The position numbers and the translations under genes were made by a program. A model generated the notes under the pieces. It made no database searches and was not told the origin of the DNA. It saw only the letters and a list, made by a program, of their open reading frames with translations. A stretch of DNA of 11,999 nt from an uncultured Eubacteriales bacterium (GTDB lineage: Bacteria; Bacillota; Clostridia; Oscillospirales; Acutalibacteraceae), in the NCBI GenBank assembly GCA_934630995.1, contig CAKTXU010000019.1:1-11999 (forward strand), in the 5' to 3' direction. Positions 6,873 through 11,999 of this stretch are shown in pieces; position 1 is the stretch's first letter, and each line of letters opens with the position of its first letter.

Positions 6873-8018
6873 CTATTCCATTGTTTCCCGTTCCCGCAGG
6901 CTGGCTACGGCATCCTCTACCAGGGCGGATTGCTCCGGCGTCAGCGGCTTGCCGCACACCGATTGAAAAAATTCATGGAATAGGGCAGACTCGTCCTTAC
7001 GGGGGCCGTCGGGCAGGGAGGGCTCGTCCAGCGATCCCCCCTCCGGCGGGGCCAGCTCCACATGGAGAAGCCGGGGATAGACAAGGCGCAGCCGCTCCGC
7101 GGGATCCAGGCCCGGGTCGCCGGTGAGTACCGCCCAGATGTAGTCGTCCCGCCCGGCTGTTTCCTCCCGGCCCGCCGCCAACAGGGCTTCCAGATCTCCC
7201 CGGATACGGCGCAGATCCCGCAGTGGCGTCACCGGCAGCGGACGGACCTCTACCCGTCCCTTTTCAAAGAGGGTCACCAGGGTGACGCTCTTGATGTGGG
7301 CCGCCTCGGAGAGGGAATATTTCAGGGGAGAGCCGGCGTAGCGCACCGTCTCCCGGCCCGACCGCTGGGCACGGTGGAGGTGGCCCAGGGCCACGTAGTC
7401 AAAGCCGTCGAAGGCGGAGGCGTCCACCTGGTCGCTGCCCCCCACCGACAGGGTTTCGCTGTCGCAGGTTTCCGGGGCGGCACCGGCGGCGCAGACAAAC
7501 TGATGGGCGACGAGGAGGTTGCGCTCCTGCGGATTTTCCGGCAGTCCGGCCAGAGCGGCCCTCACCGCCGCGTCGGTTTCGGGGATCTCCCCGCCCAGGG
7601 CCTGGCGGACGAAGGCGGGCTTTAGAAAGGGGAGCAGGTAAACATGCACCGGCCCCCACTGGTCCCGCAGGGTAACGCGGGGAACGGCGCCCCGGTAGAG
7701 GCCCGCGATATGCACCCCCTGATCCGCCAGCACGCCGCTGAGAAAATTCAGCCGCTCGGGGCTGTCGTGGTTGCCCGAAACGGCCAAAATGGGAAGCCCC
7801 GCCCGGTGGGCGCTTTCCAGGAAGGCGTTCAGGGCCTCCACCGCGTCGGCGGGAGGGACGGAGCGGTCGTAAATATCTCCCGCCAGAATCAGGGCGTCCG
7901 CCGCCTCCCGGGCGGCCAGCGCGAGTAGCTCCTGGAGAAACGCCTTCTGTTCCTCTAAAAGAGGAGTTTCCAACAGGCATTTGCCCAGATGCAGGTCGGC
8001 CATATGAATGAATTTCAC
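6873..8018 (-). CDS. sbcD: SbcD/Mre11-type DNA repair exonuclease
   Basis: A 381-residue metallophosphoesterase. All core metal-binding motifs are in order: MADLHLG (D8, H10), LAGDIYDRS (D48), VSGNHDSPERL (N83, H84, D85), VAHQF (H172) and ALGHLHRAQ (H213, H215). The C-terminal third, with YAGSPLKYS and then VTPLRDLRRIRGD, matches the SbcD capping domain. In partnership with the ATPase SbcC, SbcD cuts hairpin and blocked double-strand DNA ends. The start is GTG 8018, preceded by AAAGGAGG (8027-8034); longer upstream frames lack a site. Length is normal for the family. Usually sbcC follows directly, but here the next gene on this side is a convergent AraC gene, so sbcC is elsewhere or the protein acts with another partner. 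Confidence 0.92.
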   Translation of the reverse strand: MKFIHMADLHLGKCLLETPLLEEQKAFLQELLALAAREAADALILAGDIYDRSVPPADAVEALNAFLESAHRAGLPILAVSGNHDSPERLNFLSGVLADQGVHIAGLYRGAVPRVTLRDQWGPVHVYLLPFLKPAFVRQALGGEIPETDAAVRAALAGLPENPQERNLLVAHQFVCAAGAAPETCDSETLSVGGSDQVDASAFDGFDYVALGHLHRAQRSGRETVRYAGSPLKYSLSEAAHIKSVTLVTLFEKGRVEVRPLPVTPLRDLRRIRGDLEALLAAGREETAGRDDYIWAVLTGDPGLDPAERLRLVYPRLLHVELAPPEGGSLDEPSLPDGPRKDESALFHEFFQSVCGKPLTPEQSALVEDAVASLRERETME

Positions 8019-8026
8019 GGCGGGCG

Positions 8027-8034
8027 CCTCCTTT
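8027..8034 (-). promoter_or_regulatory. Ribosome binding site of the SbcD-type gene
   Basis: The minus strand reads AAAGGAGG, eight bases before the GTG at 8018, which decides that start. Confidence 0.75.
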
Positions 8035-8053
8035 GCGGCATATTGCTCCCCAC

Positions 8054-8082
8054 AGTGTAGCATACTTCGGGGAAAAGCGCAA
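8054..8082 (-). promoter_or_regulatory. Promoter of the SbcD-type gene
   Basis: On the minus strand TTGCGC (8077-8082) is followed by a 17-base spacer and TACACT (8054-8059), with TGC directly before the -10, an extended -10 form. Transcription would start near 8047, giving a leader of about 30 bases. Confidence 0.65.
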
Positions 8083-8112
8083 AATACGGTCATTTCCCCC
8101 AAAAAGTGAGCA

Positions 8113-8141
8113 TTGAAAAAGCGGACAGGGGGTGGTATACT
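8113..8141 (+). promoter_or_regulatory. Strong sigma-A-type promoter, probably for the ABC operon
   Basis: TTGAAA (8113-8118), exactly 17 bases, then TATACT (8136-8141): five of six matches in each box except one. Transcription would begin near 8148 and give a leader of about 185 bases before the ATPase gene. No other gene lies between. Confidence 0.65.
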
Positions 8142-8161
8142 TGAAAAGTTATGAAACCCCG

Positions 8162-8218
8162 GGTTGTAGACGGAAAAACACATGAAAATCACACAAGTTT
8201 TATAGACTGTTTACAACT
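8162..8218 (+). other. Possible folded leader RNA element
   Basis: GGTTGTAGACGG (8162-8173) can pair along its length with CTGTTTACAACT (8207-8218), including three G-U pairs, and inside it AAAAC (8175-8179) pairs with GTTTT (8197-8201). There is no T-run, so it is not a terminator. It would lie in the leader made from the promoter at 8113. I recognise no known riboswitch class; a chance fold is possible. Confidence 0.3.
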
Positions 8219-8233
8219 GATCCCGGCGTGTCC

Positions 8234-8242
8234 TGCTACAAT
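8234..8242 (+). promoter_or_regulatory. Extended -10 promoter element for the ABC operon
   Basis: TGCTACAAT is an extended -10 (TG-N-TACAAT). No good -35 lies at 17 bases, which extended -10 promoters tolerate. It would start a transcript near 8249, about 80 bases before the ATPase gene, as a second promoter after the one at 8113. Confidence 0.45.
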
Positions 8243-8331
8243 AAAGGCAATTGTCGATTTGCCCGCGTTGCAGCAGGCGGACGCCGCGGAGGACGCGGAC
8301 GACGACATCTAACAGGAGGGATATGACAACC

Positions 8332-9297
8332 ATGATTGAGGTACAAAACCTGACGAAGCGGTATGGCGCCCACTGCGCGGTGCAGGATATCAGCTTCCAG
8401 GTGGACGAGGGAGAAATCCTGGGCTTCCTCGGCCCCAACGGCGCGGGCAAATCCACGACCATGAACATACTCACCGGCTATCTTTCCGCCAGCGAGGGCG
8501 TGGTCAAAATCAACGGCTTCGACGTGCTGGAGCAGCCCAACGAAGCCAAGGCCAATATCGGCTATCTGCCGGAGCAGCCTCCTCTCTATCTGGACATGAC
8601 GGTGCGCGAATACCTGGAATTCATGTACAACCTGAAGAAGTGCACCCTGCCCCGGCAGCAGCACATGGCGGAAATCTGCCGGCTGGTGAAGATTGAGGAT
8701 GTGTACGGCCGCCTCATCAAGAACCTGTCCAAGGGCTACCGGCAGCGCGTCGGCCTGGCGCAGGCCCTCATCGGCAATCCGCCGGTGCTGATTCTCGACG
8801 AGCCCACAGTGGGACTCGATCCCAACCAGATCATCGAAATCCGGTCCCTAATAAAGAGCTTGGGCAAGCACCACACCATCATTTTGTCCTCCCATATTCT
8901 GCAGGAGATCGAGGCGGTGTGTGATCGGATCATCATCATCAATAAGGGCGTCATCGTCGCGGACGATACCCCCACCACTCTCTCCGCCAGGTATTCCAGC
9001 GACCGCCGGGTCCTGGTGCGGGTGGCCGGTCCGGAAACCGAGGTGTCGGCGCTGCTGACCCGGGTGCCCGGCGTGGAACAGGTGGAAAGCCTGGGCGAGA
9101 AGGAGCCGGGGGTTGTGGAATTCGCCCTGGAGCCTGCGCAGGGCGTCGATATCCGCCGGGATTTGTTCGACCGGCTGGCGGCGCGCAAATGGGCGCTGAT
9201 GGGCCTGCGCTCCATGGAGATGACGCTGGAGGAAATCTTCACCGCGCTGACCCGGGAACAGATCCCGCAGAGAAAAAAGGGGGGTAAAAGGAAATGA
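8332..9297 (+). CDS. ABC transporter ATP-binding protein, GldA-like
   Basis: A 321-residue cytoplasmic ATPase. Walker A is GPNGAGKST (residues 34-42), the Q-loop is at YLPEQPPLY (Q82), the signature is LSKGYRQRVG (132-141) in place of the common LSGGQ, Walker B is LILDEPTVGLD (153-163) and the switch histidine is H188 in LSSHI. Residues from about 220 form a C-terminal extension usual in ABC-2 export ATPases. It energises the permease encoded next, with which it overlaps by four bases. The start is taken as ATG 8332 by family pattern (MIEVQNLTKRYG); ATG 8323 is also in frame, but AGGAGGG (8314-8320) would be only two bases away. The gene set ATPase, permease, GldG-like protein and DUF4340 protein resembles the Bacteroidetes GldAFG transporter, but in Firmicutes has no proven link to gliding; the cargo is unknown. 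Confidence 0.92.
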   Translation: MIEVQNLTKRYGAHCAVQDISFQVDEGEILGFLGPNGAGKSTTMNILTGYLSASEGVVKINGFDVLEQPNEAKANIGYLPEQPPLYLDMTVREYLEFMYNLKKCTLPRQQHMAEICRLVKIEDVYGRLIKNLSKGYRQRVGLAQALIGNPPVLILDEPTVGLDPNQIIEIRSLIKSLGKHHTIILSSHILQEIEAVCDRIIIINKGVIVADDTPTTLSARYSSDRRVLVRVAGPETEVSALLTRVPGVEQVESLGEKEPGVVEFALEPAQGVDIRRDLFDRLAARKWALMGLRSMEMTLEEIFTALTREQIPQRKKGGKRK

Positions 9298-10004
9298 CAG
9301 CCATTTTCCGCAAGGAGTTCCGCACCTTCTTCACCTCGCCAGTAGGGTATGTGGTGCTGGCGGTGCTGTTTGGATTTGCCGGCTTTTATTTCTACGTATA
9401 TAACGCTTATGGCGGCACGGCCGACCTGACCGGTGTTTTCTCCGGCCTGTTCACCATCGTCCTGCTGCTGGTTCTGCCGGTGCTGACCATGCGCCTGTTC
9501 AGCGACGACAAACGGCAGAAAACCGATCAGGCCCTGCTGACTGCGCCGGTCAGCCTGACCGGCATCGTGATGGGCAAATTCTTCTCCGCCCTGCTGATGT
9601 ATGCCATCGGCTTGTCCATCACCATTCTGTTTGCCATCATCATCGCCTTTTCGGTGCAGCCCGACTGGATGGTCATTATCGGCAACTACCTGGGGCTTTT
9701 GCTGCTGGGGGCCATGATCATCACTATCGGCCTGCTGATTTCCGCCCTGACCGAGAGCCAGTTCATCGCGGCGCTGGGCACCTTTGTGGTATCCTTTGCC
9801 CTGCTGATGGTGGACAGCCTGAAATCCATTTTCAACAATGTGGGCTGGATAGGCACGGTGGTGGATTTCCTGTCGGTCAACCAGCGGTATACCGACTTTA
9901 CCATCGGGGTCATCCATTACGACGATATCGTCTTTTTCCTGAGCATGCAGGTTTTGTTCCTCTTCCTGACCGTCCGCGTGCTGGACCGCAAGAGATGGAG
10001 CTGA
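9294..10004 (+). CDS. ABC-2 type permease, GldF-like
   Basis: A 236-residue integral membrane protein with six predicted helices at about residues 17-37, 47-66, 94-118, 127-150, 157-174 and 211-229. Its N-terminus (IFRKEFRTFFTSPVGYVV) and the cytoplasmic stretch RLFSDDKRQKTDQALLTAP after the second helix match the GldF/NosY branch of ABC-2 permeases, where this loop contacts the ATPase. The ATG overlaps the end of the ATPase gene (ATGA), so the two are translationally coupled and made in equal amounts. Two copies or one copy plus the GldG-like partner would form the membrane channel. The substrate cannot be inferred. Confidence 0.9.
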   Translation: MTAIFRKEFRTFFTSPVGYVVLAVLFGFAGFYFYVYNAYGGTADLTGVFSGLFTIVLLLVLPVLTMRLFSDDKRQKTDQALLTAPVSLTGIVMGKFFSALLMYAIGLSITILFAIIIAFSVQPDWMVIIGNYLGLLLLGAMIITIGLLISALTESQFIAALGTFVVSFALLMVDSLKSIFNNVGWIGTVVDFLSVNQRYTDFTIGVIHYDDIVFFLSMQVLFLFLTVRVLDRKRWS

Positions 10005-10026
10005 TCGCCGGCGTGAAAACACTCCC

Positions 10027-10044
10027 GGGCCCTGTTCAGGTCCC
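10027..10044 (+). other. Small hairpin in the permease-GldG gap
   Basis: GGGCCCTG (10027-10034) faces CAGGTCCC (10037-10044), seven pairs with one mismatch and a tight loop. It lies in the only sizeable gap of the operon (69 bases). It has no T-run and may affect message stability between genes; it may also be chance in GC-rich DNA. Confidence 0.25.
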
Positions 10045-10073
10045 AGATCCCGCGAAAGGAATGGTTACGAGCT

Positions 10074-11810
10074 ATGAATAAAGAGAATCTGCCGGAAAAT
10101 CCGGAGATGAATCAGGAAAATCCCGTTCCTCCCGAGGAAATCACCGAAGCAGCGGAACCCGCTGAGGCGGAGGAAGCGGCGGCCTCCGTGGAGGAACCGC
10201 CGGTGGAAGACGGCCTTCAGGAGGAGCAGACGGCGGAGGATGACGCCGTAGGCGAGGAAGCCGGTGAGGAGGAGCCTGTCCCTGCCGCCGACAAAAAAGG
10301 CAAGAAAAAGCGTTCCCGCGCCGATACCCGGAAATTCCGGTTCGGCGCCATGGCCACCGGGCTGACGGTGGTGGTAATCGCGGCGGTGGTGCTCCTCAAT
10401 GTGGTGGTGGGCATCCTGGCCGATCGCTTTCCGCTGAATCTCGATTTGACCAAGGACAAGACCTATTCCCTCCAGGATAAATCGGTGGAGGTCATCAAGA
10501 ACGTCAAAAAGGACGTGGAGATCGTCATTTTCGCCGAGGAGGAGGTGTTTTCCTCGGGGAACGCTTCCCAATACCAGGAGCTGAACACCATTCTGCGCCA
10601 GTATCACGAGGCGCTGGTCAGGAGCCAGTCCCTGTCGGGAGGAAAAATCAAGCTCACCTATGTGGACACCACCGATCCCACCTGGAAAACGAAGTACAGC
10701 GCCTATTCTCCCTCCGTTTACGACACCCTGCTGCTGTGCGGGGACCGGTATCAGAAGATAGGCCTGAACGATTTGTATACGACGGATCAATCCAGCTACA
10801 CCGTGATTTCTAAGGCGGAGCAGGCGCTGATATCCAAGCTCAACGCGGTGACCAGCGACGCCAATTTGGTGCTGACGATCTTCACCGGCCACGAGGAGGA
10901 CAGCACGGTCATCAGCGGGCTGTCCAGCCTGTATGGGGGCAACGGCTACACGGTGGAACAGCTGAATCTGGCAACTGCCGCGGAGTTCAATGAGAATTCC
11001 ACCCTGGGCATTGTGGCCGCTCCCGCCAAGGATTTCACCGAAGAGGAGATAAAAAGGCTGCGGGAATGGATGAGCAATGACGGGCAGCTGGGCCGCAACC
11101 TGATGGTGGTGGTCAACTACAGCGCCGACTGTCCCAACCTTTACGGCTACCTCAAGGACAATTATCAGCTGGAGGTCACCGACAACCTGATTCTGGAGAC
11201 CGACCCGAATAAAATTATGGGCTACAGCATGTACTATTCCTATGTGGACATTCAGGAGACGGACGTGACCAAGGGGCTGGGCGGCATGACCACCGTTCTG
11301 GGACCCACCCGTCAGCTGCTGACCACCAACACCAACACCGACACCTCCTCCGGCTCCACGGTGATTCCGCTGCTGACCTATGGCGACACCGCAAGGCTGG
11401 CGGCGGTGAAGGATGTGACGGGGGATGCCACTGGAGATGAGGAGAAGGATCCGACCTTTAAAGCGGACGCCTATCCGATAAACGGCGCCCTGTGGGCCCG
11501 GAACTGGACCTACAACGACGACAACGAGGTCATTGAGAGCAACATCCTGCTGATGGGAAGTATGTTTATGGCGACCTCCCAGGGAATACAAACCGCCGCG
11601 TATAACAATGAAGAGGTACTGCTTTCCACGGTGAACAAGGTGGTGGGGAACGAGGACGCGGTCAATATCTCCACCAAGATAGTGGGCGGAGAAAGCCTGT
11701 CCTACACCAAGACCACCATCAACATCATCCTCGTTGTCTTTGTGGTTGCCGTTCCGGCGGCGATTCTCGCCGTCTGTCTTGTCGTATTCCTGAGGAGGAG
11801 GCATCTATGA
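10074..11810 (+). CDS. GldG-family ABC transporter auxiliary protein
   Basis: A 578-residue protein. Residues 1-75 are strongly acidic and low in complexity (many E, A and P), followed by a basic patch KKGKKKRSR (about 74-82), a membrane helix (about 92-116), and the family-typical LNLDLTKDKTYSLQDKSVEV (121-140). A large extracytoplasmic domain, which matches the ABC_transp_aux type fold including IFTGHEEDS and the GIVAAPAKDFTEEEI region, runs to about residue 540. A second membrane helix (about 547-571) and RRRHL end the protein. The order helix-large outer domain-helix is that of GldG. An AAAGGA site (10055-10060) lies 13 bases before the ATG, rather distant. The stop overlaps the next start (ATGA). 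It likely works with the permease as a substrate-handling subunit on the outside. Confidence 0.88.
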   Translation: MNKENLPENPEMNQENPVPPEEITEAAEPAEAEEAAASVEEPPVEDGLQEEQTAEDDAVGEEAGEEEPVPAADKKGKKKRSRADTRKFRFGAMATGLTVVVIAAVVLLNVVVGILADRFPLNLDLTKDKTYSLQDKSVEVIKNVKKDVEIVIFAEEEVFSSGNASQYQELNTILRQYHEALVRSQSLSGGKIKLTYVDTTDPTWKTKYSAYSPSVYDTLLLCGDRYQKIGLNDLYTTDQSSYTVISKAEQALISKLNAVTSDANLVLTIFTGHEEDSTVISGLSSLYGGNGYTVEQLNLATAAEFNENSTLGIVAAPAKDFTEEEIKRLREWMSNDGQLGRNLMVVVNYSADCPNLYGYLKDNYQLEVTDNLILETDPNKIMGYSMYYSYVDIQETDVTKGLGGMTTVLGPTRQLLTTNTNTDTSSGSTVIPLLTYGDTARLAAVKDVTGDATGDEEKDPTFKADAYPINGALWARNWTYNDDNEVIESNILLMGSMFMATSQGIQTAAYNNEEVLLSTVNKVVGNEDAVNISTKIVGGESLSYTKTTINIILVVFVVAVPAAILAVCLVVFLRRRHL

Positions 11811-11999
11811 GTAAGCAGGTCCGAACGCTGATCATCGTGCTGGCCGTCATCGCCGTTCTGGGCGGTTCTCTGGCGGCGCTGCTGCTGATACCCCGGGCCG
11901 GGGAGGATTCCTCCTCCGGCGCCTCGGCCACGGCGTCCAGCGATCCGGGCATCTCCCTGATTGACAAATCCAAGGACGCCGACGGCAAATCGGTGGAAC
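11807..11999 (+). CDS. DUF4340-type membrane-anchored protein, N-terminal part (partial)
   Basis: The frame starts at ATG 11807, preceded by AGGAGGAGG (11793-11801), overlaps the GldG-like stop by four bases and runs off the right edge. The first 64 residues are visible: MSKQVRT, a single hydrophobic helix (about residues 8-28), then a serine- and alanine-rich linker and the start of a charged domain. DUF4340 proteins begin this way and regularly follow GldG-like genes in Firmicutes and other phyla; the domain itself is beyond the window, so the name rests on position, size of the visible part and the anchor. It would be an outer partner of the ABC complex. Confidence 0.7.
   Translation, partial: MSKQVRTLIIVLAVIAVLGGSLAALLLIPRAGEDSSSGASATASSDPGISLIDKSKDADGKSVE

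Noticed and set aside
8736..10022. Minus-strand open frame (428 residues) opposite the ATPase and permease genes
   Set aside because: The opposite strand holds two well-defined ABC genes; this frame is an H/Q/D-rich shadow spanning both.
10065..11804. Minus-strand open frame (579 residues) opposite the GldG-like gene
   Set aside because: It almost exactly mirrors the real gene and shows no domain, promoter or ribosome site.
1..11999. CRISPR array, tRNA, insertion sequence or prophage
   Set aside because: No evenly spaced repeats, cloverleaf-like segments, transposase motifs or phage structural genes were seen on either strand.

Overview
The window is gene-dense, GC-rich DNA from a low-complexity-free bacterial chromosome. 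Strong AGGAGG-type ribosome binding sites, PadR/HAAS/DUF4097 and GldA/F/G-type ABC operons, and a URO-D-family plus GH127-type sugar locus together suggest a high-GC member of the Clostridia (Oscillospiraceae-like, probably gut-associated). That placement is inference from gene content; no taxonomic marker is present.

Layout. (1) 1-1795, plus strand: the end of a probable PadR-family regulator, a HAAS/DUF1700 membrane protein and a membrane-anchored DUF4097 protein, packed as one operon and closed by a two-way terminator near 1838-1892. (2) 1894-5887, a sugar-metabolism-like locus: an AraC-type regulator (minus), a divergent URO-D-family protein (plus), and, converging on it, a GH127-like beta-L-arabinofuranosidase-type gene (minus) that is split by a one-base frameshift near 5571-5600. 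A perfect 14-bp inverted repeat separates the two convergent genes. (3) 6026-6802: a second AraC-type regulator, divergent from the glycosidase gene across a 138-bp spacer that carries repeated TGCAAAA elements. (4) 6873-8018, minus: an SbcD/Mre11-type nuclease with no sbcC beside it. (5) 8019-8331: a 313-bp intergenic region with clear promoters in both directions and a possible folded leader. (6) 8332-11999, plus: a GldA/GldF/GldG-like ABC export operon (ATPase, permease, large auxiliary protein) followed by the start of a DUF4340-type protein that runs off the window.

How the genes may work together. The first operon looks like a regulator plus membrane sensor plus surface beta-repeat module, as seen widely in Firmicutes. 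The middle locus has two AraC sensors around two metabolic genes but no transporter, so substrate uptake must be encoded elsewhere. The last operon is translationally coupled (4-bp overlaps at two junctions) and should make one membrane complex. I saw no tRNA, rRNA, CRISPR array, insertion sequence or phage gene. No clearly new system stands out; the best leads are the broken glycosidase beside the atypical URO-D protein, the repeated element around the second AraC gene, and the leader of the ABC operon.
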